Origin: Actinobacteria bacterium OK074
GTDB taxonomy: Bacteria; Actinomycetota; Actinomycetes; Streptomycetales; Streptomycetaceae
Length of the DNA: 64,000 nt
Assembly (NCBI GenBank): GCA_001298575.1
Contig: LJCV01000055.1
Span: 62,001 to 126,000 of the forward strand
Direction: 5' to 3'
In this document: positions 33,597 to 41,051 of the stretch, one piece after another
Position numbering within the stretch: the stretch's first letter is position 1
Layout of the letters: each line of letters opens with the position of its first letter
Translations under genes and position numbers: made by a program
The notes under the pieces: generated by a model
Told to the model about the DNA's origin: nothing
The model's input: only the letters and a program-made list of their open reading frames with translations
The model's database searches: none

Positions 33597-35084
33597 CTAC
33601 GACCGCAGTACGAACGGGTCCCCGGCCGGTTCCTCGCTCGTGTTGATCCACACGCTCTTCAGCCGCGTGTACTCCCGGACGACCTCCGTGCCGTGCTCGA
33701 TCCCCGAACCGCTGCTCTTGAACCCGGCCCGCGGCGACATCGGCGACATCGACCGGTACGTGTTCGCCCACACCGTGCCCGCCTCCAGCCGTGACGCCAT
33801 CCGGTGCACCCGGTTGACGTCCCGCGTCCACACACCCGCCGCCAGGCCGTACGCCGAGTCGTTGGCGATCGTCAGGGCCTCCTCCTCGGACGCGAACGGC
33901 ATGACCGTGGCGACCGGGCCGAAGATCTCCTCCCGGCACACCCGCATCGAGTTGTCGGTGCCGGTGAAGACCGTGGGGGAGTAGAAGTAGCCGTCCAGAC
34001 CGGTGTCGGGGCGGGCGCCGCCGCAGACCACCTTGCCGCCCTCGGCCAGGCCCAGTTCGACGTACGACTCGACCTTGGCGAGCTGGCCGGCGATGGCGAG
34101 CGGGCCCAACTCCGTTGCGTCCTCCAGCGGATCGCCGATACGGATGGTCGCCGCGCGGGCCGTCACCCGCTCCAGGATCTCGTCGTAGACGTCCCGGTGC
34201 ACCAGCACCCGGCTGCCCGCCACGCACGTCTGGCCCGCCGCCGCGAAGATCCCCGCGATCACGCCCATGGCCGCCGAGGGCAGGTCGGCGTCCGGGAAGA
34301 CGATGTTCGGGGACTTCCCGCCGAGTTCGAGCGTGCACCGTACGAAACGGTCGGCGCAGGTGCGGGCGATACGGCGGCCCGTCTCGGTCGAGCCGGTGAA
34401 CGTCACCTTCGCGACGTCCGGGTGCTCGGTCAGCGGGGCGCCCGCGGTGGCGCCGAAGCCGGTCACCACGTTGACCACGCCCGGCGGGAAACCGGCCTCC
34501 TCGAACAGGGGCGCCAGCGCGAGGAGGGACGCCGAGGTGTGCTCGGACGGCTTCACGACCACGGTGTTGCCCGCGGCGAGCGCGGGGGCGAGCTTCGTGG
34601 CGGTCAGCAGCAGAGGGGAGTTCCAGGGGGTGATCGCGCCCACCACGCCGACCGGTTCGCGCAGGGTGTAGTTGAGCAGGTCCCGGCTGGCGCCCGGGAC
34701 GACCTCGCCGTGGATCTTGTCGGCGAGACCGGCGTAGTAGTGGAAGTACTCGGGCAGGCCCGCGAGTTGGGCGCGCATCTCGCGGAGGAGTTTGCCGTTG
34801 TCGAGGGTTTCGGTGCGGGCGAGTTCCTCGGCGTGCTCGCCGATTCGCTCCGCCAGGTTGCGCAGGAGCCGGCCGCGGCGGGTCTGGCTCAGGTCGCGCC
34901 AGCGGGGGTCTTCGAAGGCGGTTCGGGCGGCGGATACGGCTTGGGCGACGTCGGTCGCGTTGCCGTCCGCTGCCTCGTACCAGGGTTGGGCTGTGGTGGG
35001 GTTGAGGCTTGTGAAGTACTTGCCGGATGCGGGGGGTGTCCATTCGCCGGCTATGTAGTGCTGGTGGCGGGGGAGTTGGGGCAT
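33597..35084 (-). CDS. NAD(P)-dependent aldehyde dehydrogenase
   Basis: A 495-residue ALDH superfamily enzyme. Catalytic Glu in LELGGKSPNIVF (about residue 257) and catalytic Cys in AAGQTCVAGSR (about 291), with PWNSPL and FTGSTETGRRIA in the cofactor domain. AAGGAG precedes ATG 35084. It oxidises an aldehyde to the acid, consistent with a ring-opening monooxygenase pathway. The interspersed repeat at 35101-35179 separates it from the alpha/beta hydrolase gene on the same strand, and the repeat's hairpin could lower its expression relative to the upstream genes. Confidence 0.94.
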   Translation of the reverse strand: MPQLPRHQHYIAGEWTPPASGKYFTSLNPTTAQPWYEAADGNATDVAQAVSAARTAFEDPRWRDLSQTRRGRLLRNLAERIGEHAEELARTETLDNGKLLREMRAQLAGLPEYFHYYAGLADKIHGEVVPGASRDLLNYTLREPVGVVGAITPWNSPLLLTATKLAPALAAGNTVVVKPSEHTSASLLALAPLFEEAGFPPGVVNVVTGFGATAGAPLTEHPDVAKVTFTGSTETGRRIARTCADRFVRCTLELGGKSPNIVFPDADLPSAAMGVIAGIFAAAGQTCVAGSRVLVHRDVYDEILERVTARAATIRIGDPLEDATELGPLAIAGQLAKVESYVELGLAEGGKVVCGGARPDTGLDGYFYSPTVFTGTDNSMRVCREEIFGPVATVMPFASEEEALTIANDSAYGLAAGVWTRDVNRVHRMASRLEAGTVWANTYRSMSPMSPRAGFKSSGSGIEHGTEVVREYTRLKSVWINTSEEPAGDPFVLRS

Positions 35085-35100
35085 GGTCGTCGCTCCTTGA

Positions 35101-35179
35101 CTGCGGGTGGGTTCGTGGTTGCTCGCGCCCGCGCGGCGGAGCCGCACAATGTCACAGCCCCGCGCCCCTAAAGGGGCGC
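35101..35179. repeat. interspersed Streptomyces-type intergenic repeat, copy 1
   Basis: A 79-base element from CTGCGGG through GGCGGAGCCGC and CAGCCCCGCGCCCC to GGGGCGC. The same element in the same orientation lies at 43959-44037. It contains two dyads, GCGGCGGAGCCGC and GCGCCCC-TAAA-GGGGCGC, so the RNA can fold. It runs 12 bases into the end of the alpha/beta hydrolase gene. Confidence 0.8.
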
Positions 35180-35935
35180 TGCCGTGGCTGTATGGTCCAG
35201 GATCGGCCTCGTTAGCTCCTCCGGTCGCTCCAGCGGCAGCAAGTGGCGGGCCCCCGGCACGATCACCGCGCGGGCCCCGGGGATCCGGTCCGCCAGCCGC
35301 CGTGTCATCGCCGGAGTGGAGCCCGGATCGTCCGCCCCCGTCACCGCCAGCGTCCGCGCCGTGATGTCCGGCAGCCGGGGCCACAACTCCGCGTCCCCCG
35401 TGGCGAACACGTCGTAGCAGGCCAGGTACGACGTACGGTCGTTGCCCAGCAGCGTGGTGAGGACCGACTGGGCCAACTCCGGTTCCCTGGAGCGCCATTC
35501 GGGGGAGAACCAGCGGTCCACCGCGGTGCGCGCTGAAGCCGCGAAGTCCTCCTCGGCCCGGGTCCGGCGCGTCGCCACCGCCGTACGTTCCTGGTCCGAG
35601 CGTCCGGCGACCGAGCTGACGAGGGTGAGGGAGGCCGTCAACTCTGGCTGTACGAGGGCCAGTTGCTGGGCCACCAGTGCGCCGAGCGAGAAGCCGACGA
35701 CGTGTGCGGGGCCGTCGAGCAGTGTCGCCACGTCGGTGGCCAGGTCCGCGAGCGACAGCCCCGCCGACGCCCGCGGCGAAGCCCCATGGCCCCGCAGGTC
35801 CACCACCGTCACGCGATGACGCGCCGCCAACGCGGGCAGGCACCGGTGCCACATGGTCCGGTCCAGGCCCACGCCGTGCAGCAGGACGAGGCTCGGGCCG
35901 GCGCCGTGGGTCTCGTGAGCCAGTGCCGCCGGCAC
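35168..35935 (-). CDS. alpha/beta hydrolase
   Basis: A 255-residue hydrolase similar to 3-oxoadipate enol-lactonases and C-C bond hydrolases. Oxyanion motif LLHGVGLDRTMW near residue 22, nucleophile elbow VVGFSLGALVAQ (Ser about 87), Asp in TGADDPGSTP (about 204) and catalytic His in PGARHLLPLERPEEL (about 230). GTG 35935 starts two bases after the stop of the DUF1185 gene (TGACCGTG), so it is coupled to it. Its last codons lie within the repeat element. It probably hydrolyses the amide or ester left after ring opening. Confidence 0.92.
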   Translation of the reverse strand: MPAALAHETHGAGPSLVLLHGVGLDRTMWHRCLPALAARHRVTVVDLRGHGASPRASAGLSLADLATDVATLLDGPAHVVGFSLGALVAQQLALVQPELTASLTLVSSVAGRSDQERTAVATRRTRAEEDFAASARTAVDRWFSPEWRSREPELAQSVLTTLLGNDRTSYLACYDVFATGDAELWPRLPDITARTLAVTGADDPGSTPAMTRRLADRIPGARAVIVPGARHLLPLERPEELTRPILDHTATAAPL

Positions 35936-35937
35936 GG

Positions 35938-36489
35938 TCAGCGTTCCGTCGACAGGGGGGCCAGCCGTGCCTGGGGGCGGCCCTGGGCGGCTGCCGCGAG
36001 GCCGATGACGATCTCGTCGGCACGGGGGCCGTCCGGGACGCGGGCCTCGATGCTCTGGTGGTGGGAGCGGATCGTCGCGTCCGTGATGTGCTTGAGCGGG
36101 ATGTCGAAGACGCTGCCCGCCGCCGCCCGCTTCTCCACGGCAGGGAGGAGCGTGGTCGCCTTGGCGGCCAGGCGGAAGTGGTCGCCGAACTTCAGCGTGT
36201 GGATCAGCGCGCTGCCGTGCTCGATCTCCCCGTCCAGGCCCACGATCGCCGCCTTGCCGTACGCCTGCACGGGCGCGCCCAGCGCGGCCACCACCCGTGG
36301 GGCCAGCAACTCGCCGAGTTTCGGGGCCACTTCGTCGATGCCGGGGAGCAGGTCCGCGACGAACTCCTGCCCCGCCCACGGGTTCTCGATCACCGCGAGC
36401 ACCACCGCCGTACGCGCGGGCGGGTCGACGGGACGGCCGCCCTCGCTGTGGATGTCCTCGGTGTAGGTGATGATCTTGCGGACGTTCAT
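35938..36489 (-). CDS. DUF1185 'amino acid synthesis' family protein, second paralog
   Basis: A 183-residue protein of the DUF1185 family, whose function is not established. Core: RKIITYTEDIHSEGG, AVIENPWAGQEFVADL, YGKAAIVGLDGEIEHGSALIHTLKFGDHFR, then PDEIVIGLAAAA. The conserved NPWAG and GExEHG-ALIH segments suggest an active site. It is paralogous to the gene just upstream (36486), with ATGA overlap, so the pair probably forms a hetero-oligomer or performs successive steps. I do not assign a reaction. Confidence 0.85.
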   Translation of the reverse strand: MNVRKIITYTEDIHSEGGRPVDPPARTAVVLAVIENPWAGQEFVADLLPGIDEVAPKLGELLAPRVVAALGAPVQAYGKAAIVGLDGEIEHGSALIHTLKFGDHFRLAAKATTLLPAVEKRAAAGSVFDIPLKHITDATIRSHHQSIEARVPDGPRADEIVIGLAAAAQGRPQARLAPLSTER

Positions 36490-37127
36490 CGGACGTTCTC
36501 CAGCTTCTCCAAGTCGCCGTCCCCGCGCGCCTGTTCGAGATCGGCGAGGCGGACGACGGGGTCGGTACGGCGGTCTCCGATACGGGCGTTGGGGCGGGGC
36601 CCCGAGGCCGCCGCGGCGATCACGAGGATCTCGTCGGGGCGCGGCGCGTCCGGCACCCGGATCTGCACCGTCTGGTAGTGCGAGCGGGTCGCGGCGGCCG
36701 TCTTGTGCCACAGCGGCACGGTGAGCGGTTCGCCCGCCGGGAGCCGGTCGTCGCTGAACACGATGATCGACGTGCCCTCGGTCAACTCCCGCAGTACGTT
36801 GCCGAAGTAGGGCGTGTGGATCAGGGCGCCGCCGTGCTCGACCTCCCCGTGCAGACCGACCACGGCCGCCTTCCCGAACGCCTCGATCCGGTCCACGCCG
36901 CCCAGCGTCTCGATCAGCCGGGCGGTCAGCAGATGGGCCAACTCCGGTGCCACGTCCGCCACTTCGGGCTGGAGATTGGCGACGAAGCCGCGGCCGGCCC
37001 ACGGGTTGCGGATGACCGCGGCCGCCGCGACCCGCCGTACCGGGGTCGCCACCGGGCGCCCCAGCTCCAGGAGCACCTCGTCGACGACGGTCACCACCTT
37101 GCGTACGCCCGCGCGGGTGCCGCTCAC
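36486..37127 (-). CDS. DUF1185 family protein, first paralog
   Basis: A 213-residue relative of the next gene: VRKVVTVVDEVLLELGRP, AAVIRNPWAGRGFVANL, FGKAAVVGLHGEVEHGGALIHTPYFGNVLR, and a tail of about 30 charged residues absent from its partner. GTG 37127 overlaps the stop of the luciferase-like gene (GTGA), and its own stop overlaps the partner's ATG, so three genes are tightly coupled. Function unknown; the constant association with the flavin monooxygenase implies a role in converting its product. Confidence 0.85.
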   Translation of the reverse strand: MSGTRAGVRKVVTVVDEVLLELGRPVATPVRRVAAAAVIRNPWAGRGFVANLQPEVADVAPELAHLLTARLIETLGGVDRIEAFGKAAVVGLHGEVEHGGALIHTPYFGNVLRELTEGTSIIVFSDDRLPAGEPLTVPLWHKTAAATRSHYQTVQIRVPDAPRPDEILVIAAAASGPRPNARIGDRRTDPVVRLADLEQARGDGDLEKLENVR

Positions 37128-38248
37128 GCGGTGAACTCCGGCATGACCTTCTCCGCGAAGAGTTCCAGGCTGCGCATCGCCCTGCGGTGTTCGAGCCCGG
37201 GGTGCGTGGTCCACAACAGCAGGTGTTCCAGGCCGACTTCGTCGCGGAGTTCGGCCACCTTCCCGGCGACGTACTCGGGGGTGCCGACCAGCAGGTTGCG
37301 TTCGTGCAGGAAGTCGAAGGACAGCTCGTGCGCGGCGGTCAGCTCCTCGCCCGCCTCCATCAGGTTGCCCAGGCCGCGCCAGTGCATGATCCAGCGGTAC
37401 GACGTCATGAGCGCCTCCTCGAAGTCGGCGCGCGCCTGCTCCATCGTGTCGGCCACGTACACGTCCCGGACCAGGCCGATGCCCTCGCCGAGCGCGAACT
37501 CCCGCCCCGACGCCCTGCTCGCGGTGTGCCGGTACAGCTCGAAGCGGTCCTTCAGCGCCGAGACCGGCGGCAGCCAGAACAGGCCCTGGACGCCGTCCGC
37601 CGCCGCTGCCGCGATCGAGCGTGGGCTGTCGATGACCTGCCACAGCGGCGGGTGCGGGCGTTGCAGCGGGAACGGCGTGACCTGCATCTTCGTGATCACG
37701 CCAGCGGTCGTGTAGTCGTCGGTGGCGGGGGAGAGCGGGTGGTGCCAGCGCACGCCGGGCGCCGGGAACTCGTAGAAGCGGCCCTTGTGGGAGAAGAACT
37801 CGCCGCTCCACGCCTTGCGCAGGATCTCGACGGTCTCCTCGTACAGCGCGCGGTTCTGCTCCTGGTCGCGCGGGTCGGCCAGCGCGTTCAGGTTGAGCGC
37901 CTCGCGGCCGTACAGGCCCCGGCCCAGGCCGACTTCGACCCGGCCGCCGGAGAGCTGGTCGAGCAGCGCGATGTCCTCGGCCAGCCGCAGCGGATGCCAG
38001 AAGGTGGCGATGCTCGCGGCCTGGCCGATGCGGATGCGTTCGGTGCGGGCGGCGATGTCGACGCCCATGAGGACCGGGTTCGGGGTGATCTCGATCGCCT
38101 CGTGCCCGAAGTGATGCTCGGTGTACCAGGTGGACCAGAACCCGGCCCGGTCCGCGGCCACCGCGAACTCCCTGACCTCGTCCATGACCTGGGCGTACTC
38201 CCCGAGCCGTCCCGGCGCTCCGAGGTTGTGGAATATCGAGAACCGCAT
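37124..38248 (-). CDS. luciferase-like (LLM) flavin-dependent monooxygenase
   Basis: A 374-residue bacterial-luciferase-like TIM barrel that uses reduced FMN from a separate reductase. It begins MRFSIFHNLGAP and has FWSTWYTEHHFGH near residue 40, SIATFWHPLRLAEDIALLDQLSGGRVEVGLGRG around 80-110, and LLVGTPEYVAGKVAELRDEVGLEHLLLW near the end. GGAAGG precedes ATG 38248; another ATG lies 30 bases upstream. It is the first gene of the operon LLM, DUF1185, DUF1185, hydrolase, and diverges from the flavin reductase fusion, its likely electron partner. A ring-opening or N-oxidising role is inferred. Confidence 0.9.
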   Translation of the reverse strand: MRFSIFHNLGAPGRLGEYAQVMDEVREFAVAADRAGFWSTWYTEHHFGHEAIEITPNPVLMGVDIAARTERIRIGQAASIATFWHPLRLAEDIALLDQLSGGRVEVGLGRGLYGREALNLNALADPRDQEQNRALYEETVEILRKAWSGEFFSHKGRFYEFPAPGVRWHHPLSPATDDYTTAGVITKMQVTPFPLQRPHPPLWQVIDSPRSIAAAAADGVQGLFWLPPVSALKDRFELYRHTASRASGREFALGEGIGLVRDVYVADTMEQARADFEEALMTSYRWIMHWRGLGNLMEAGEELTAAHELSFDFLHERNLLVGTPEYVAGKVAELRDEVGLEHLLLWTTHPGLEHRRAMRSLELFAEKVMPEFTA

Positions 38249-38394
38249 CGGGTGTCCTTCCCACTTCGGCTGTGCCATGGCAGCGAGGCTAGGTCGGCGC
38301 TCGGGACCCGTCAAGGGTTAACTCCCCGGAAACAAGCTTGACCTGTGTATTTGACGACGCCACCTGCGACTGCGCGGCTTTTCGCGCCCAGGTG

Positions 38395-38423
38395 TTGACA
38401 GGGACGTACCCCCTCCCTACGGT
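38395..38423 (+). promoter_or_regulatory. promoter for the flavin reductase fusion and permease
   Basis: TTGACA (38395-38400), 17 bases, TACGGT (38418-38423), 36 bases before the ATG. The spacing is that of a vegetative-type promoter. The 210-base divergent region otherwise holds AT-rich sequence (38339-38353) that could serve the monooxygenase. Confidence 0.65.
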
Positions 38424-38458
38424 CCTCTGCCATACAAGAGCTGACCGATGGGACCACC

Positions 38459-39397
38459 ATGACCCACACTCTTGACCGCCCGGCCGCCCCCGCCGACCGC
38501 ACCTCCCGGCTCCGCTCCGCCTGGCGGGCCGCCTGGGACGAGGGGCACCTCGACGCCCTCGACGACCTGCTCAGCCCCTCCTACGTCCGCCGCCGCGGCC
38601 CCGCGGGCACCGCCCAGGACCGCGAACAGCTCAAGGACTCCATCCGCGCGGTGCGCGACGCCTTCCCCGACCTGCGCACCGAGATCGAGGACATCGTCGA
38701 GGACGGCGACCGGCTCGCGGTCCGCTGGCGCAGCACCGGCCGGCACACCGGCACCTTCCTCGGCGTGCCGCCCACCGGGAGGCCCGTCGAGGTGTCCGGC
38801 GCGACCTTCGCCCGCTTCGACGGCCGCGCGGTCGCCGAGGAGTGGGTGACCTTCGACTCCCGGCAGCTCCTGGAATCGCTCGGCATCATCACCACCGGCC
38901 ACCGGGCCGCCGTCGACCCCGACCTGGTGCGGGGCGTGCACCGCAAGTTCATCACCGGGGTCACGGTGGTCACCACGGACGACGACGGCGCCCCGCGGGG
39001 CCTGGCCGTCAACGCGTTCGCCAGCATCTCCCTCGACCCGCCCATGGTCCTCGTCTGCGTCCAGCGCGGCTCCGCCACCCATCCCGCGCTGCACCGGGCG
39101 AGCCACCTCGGCGTCAGCATCCTGGCCGCCGACCAGCTCGACGTGGCGAAGGTCTTCGCCACCAAGGGCGAGGACAAGTTCGGCCGGGTCTCCTGGACGC
39201 CGGGCGCCTTCGGCGCGCCGCTGATCGACGGCGCCTGCGCCCAACTGGAGGTGGAGATCGGCGAACGCCTCGAAGCGGGCAGCCACACGGTGTTCACCGG
39301 CCGGGTGGTCACCGCCCGCCACGACGACCTCGCCCCGCTGGTCTACAGCGGCGGCGGCTTCTTCGACATCTCGCACACGGCGCCACTGCCGTGGTGA
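38459..39397 (+). CDS. SnoaL-like domain fused to FMN reductase domain
   Basis: A 312-residue fusion. Residues about 15-145 are a SnoaL/ester-cyclase-like cone fold (WRAAWDEGHLDALDDLLSPSYVRR, then DREQLKDSIRAVRDAFPDLRTEIEDIVEDGDRLAVRWRS in outline). Residues about 155-312 are a flavin reductase of the HpaC/RutF type (HRKFITGVTVVTTDDDGAPRGLAVNAFASISLDPPMVLVCV, then HTVFTGRVV). Reductases of this type supply reduced FMN to luciferase-like monooxygenases, and the monooxygenase is encoded divergently. The SnoaL part may bind or process the unstable product. Both domains usually occur as separate proteins. Confidence 0.88.
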   Translation: MTHTLDRPAAPADRTSRLRSAWRAAWDEGHLDALDDLLSPSYVRRRGPAGTAQDREQLKDSIRAVRDAFPDLRTEIEDIVEDGDRLAVRWRSTGRHTGTFLGVPPTGRPVEVSGATFARFDGRAVAEEWVTFDSRQLLESLGIITTGHRAAVDPDLVRGVHRKFITGVTVVTTDDDGAPRGLAVNAFASISLDPPMVLVCVQRGSATHPALHRASHLGVSILAADQLDVAKVFATKGEDKFGRVSWTPGAFGAPLIDGACAQLEVEIGERLEAGSHTVFTGRVVTARHDDLAPLVYSGGGFFDISHTAPLPW

Positions 39398-39419
39398 TCC
39401 CTACCAGCAGGAGCGCCTC

Positions 39420-40841
39420 ATGACAGAAGCGACACCGGCGCCGGTCTACGGCAGCGCGGTCACCAGGGTCGAACCCTTCGGCGTCGACCACATCCCCGAC
39501 AACGAGCGCCACGGCACGCCCAGTTCACAGTTCTTCGTGTGGTTCGCCGCCGGACTCAACTTCCCGGTCATCCTGCTCGGGTTCAGCGCCGCCTGGTTCG
39601 GGCTGAGCTTCGGCGCCGCCACCGCGGCCATCGTCGTCGGGGCCGCGCTCGGCTCCCTGCTGATGGCCGTGATGTCCCGCATGGGCGTACGGCTCGGCGT
39701 GCCGCAGCAGATCCAGGCGCGCGGCCCGCTCGGTTTCTTCGGCAACTTCCTTCCCGTCGCGTACATCAACGTCTTCGCCGGGATCGGCTGGGCCTCCGTC
39801 ACCGTCATCCTCGGCGGCAAGGCGTTCGCGGAGCTGACCCACCTGCCGTACTGGCTCTGCGCGTTGGCGCTCACCGCGGTGGAACTCGTGGTGTCCGTCT
39901 ACGGCTACAACATGATCAACTACCTCCAGCGGGTGCTCACTTACGTCCTCACCCCGCTGTTCCTGCTGATCACGGTGGTGGCCGTGGCGCGCGGCGGCAG
40001 CCTCTTCAAGGCGGACCCGCACGCCGACGGCTACATCGGCGCCACCGGCGGCTGGGTCACCTTCGGCGGCTGGTTCCTGTCGTTCCTGGTCGCCTGGGCA
40101 CCCTTCGCCTCCGACTACTCGCGCTACCTCCCCGACACCCCGGACGTGGTCGGCCGCACCGCCCGGTACACCGGGCTCGGCAACTTCGTCACCATCTGCT
40201 GGCTCGGCATCCTGGGCGTCGTGGTCGGCGGCAGCGCCACGAGTTCCGACTCCATCACCGCCCTGCACGAACTGGCCGGCCCCTTCGCCGTCCCCGCCCT
40301 GCTCGCCGTCGGCCTGTCCGCGCTCGCGCAGAACTTCCTCAACGTCTACGGCGGCGCCATCTCCGTACAGACCCTGAAGGTGCCCGTCACGCGCACCCAG
40401 GCGGTCACCGCCATCTGTCTGCTGGCCTTCGCGATCAGCCTGTGGGGCGAGTCGGGCACCGAGGACAAGTTCAAGGTGTTCCTCAACCTCACCGCGTACT
40501 TCATCGCCCCGTTCGCGGCCGTGCTGCTGCTCGACTTCTACCTCGGGGGCCGCTGCGACCCGGCCCGGATCCCCGAACTCTACGACCGTTCCCGGGTGTT
40601 GGACTGGGGCTTCGTCGCCTGGGCGGGCGGGGTCGCGGCCTCGGTGCCGTTCTGGCAGTCCAGCTTCTACACCGGGCCGTTCTCGACGGCGTATCCGGGC
40701 GCCGGGGACCTGAGCATGTTCGTCGCGGGCGGGGTCGGGGCCGTCCTGTACCTGCTGACGTACCGGCTGAAGCCGCTGTGGGTGCGCGGTGTGCCCGACG
40801 GTGCGGCGGTCGTCAACGAGGCGTCCGTGACCGTCTCCTGA
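39420..40841 (+). CDS. NCS1 family purine/cytosine-type permease
   Basis: A 473-residue transporter with about 12 helices. It opens with the cytoplasmic HIPDNERHGTPSSQFFVWFAAGLNFPVILLG and has VPQQIQARGPLGFFGN in helix 3 and FLVAWAPFASDYSRYLP, the cation/substrate region of the cytosine/allantoin permeases. Relatives import cytosine, purines, hydantoins, allantoin or thiamine by sodium or proton symport. It starts 22 bases after the flavin reductase fusion, so the two are one operon. This is the best clue that the divergent monooxygenase pathway attacks a nitrogen heterocycle. Confidence 0.93.
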   Translation: MTEATPAPVYGSAVTRVEPFGVDHIPDNERHGTPSSQFFVWFAAGLNFPVILLGFSAAWFGLSFGAATAAIVVGAALGSLLMAVMSRMGVRLGVPQQIQARGPLGFFGNFLPVAYINVFAGIGWASVTVILGGKAFAELTHLPYWLCALALTAVELVVSVYGYNMINYLQRVLTYVLTPLFLLITVVAVARGGSLFKADPHADGYIGATGGWVTFGGWFLSFLVAWAPFASDYSRYLPDTPDVVGRTARYTGLGNFVTICWLGILGVVVGGSATSSDSITALHELAGPFAVPALLAVGLSALAQNFLNVYGGAISVQTLKVPVTRTQAVTAICLLAFAISLWGESGTEDKFKVFLNLTAYFIAPFAAVLLLDFYLGGRCDPARIPELYDRSRVLDWGFVAWAGGVAASVPFWQSSFYTGPFSTAYPGAGDLSMFVAGGVGAVLYLLTYRLKPLWVRGVPDGAAVVNEASVTVS

Positions 40842-40865
40842 CGATCTGTCAGGACCGGTAGACCG

Positions 40866-40903
40866 GAGCCGGGTCCCGCCTCGCCGGAGGTGGGGCCCGG
40901 CTC
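40866..40903 (+). terminator. terminator after the NCS1 permease
   Basis: A 17-base stem with a few mismatches (GAGCCGGGTCCCGCCTC at 40866-40882 with 40887-40903) followed by TTT. Confidence 0.7.
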
Positions 40904-40974
40904 TTTCGGGGGTGAGACCCGGCTCTCCGGAAAGCGGCGCCGGGCTCCTCGGCTTACGAGGAGCTTCCCTCGCG

Positions 40975-40990
40975 GAAACGTCTCCGTAAC
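40975..40990. promoter_or_regulatory. possible GlnR box upstream of the GlnT-type gene
   Basis: GAAAC (40975-40979), six bases, GTAAC (40986-40990). These are the two half-site types and spacing of GlnR boxes (GTnAC-n6-GAAAC repeats), about 60 bases before ATG 41052. Only two half-sites are seen. Confidence 0.45.
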
Positions 40991-40998
40991 CCCGCAAG

Positions 40999-41037
40999 TG
41001 TCTACTCTTATGCAACGATGATTCCTAGCAGTAGACA
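40999..41037. promoter_or_regulatory. inverted repeat upstream of the GlnT-type gene
   Basis: TGTCTACT (40999-41006) and AGTAGACA (41030-41037) are exact complements flanking ATGCAACGATGATTCC, 15 bases from the start codon. GTCTACTG also occurs upstream of the Amt gene (47193-47200). A candidate site for the XRE-cupin regulator. Confidence 0.5.
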
Positions 41038-41051
41038 TCAGGGAGAGGCCC

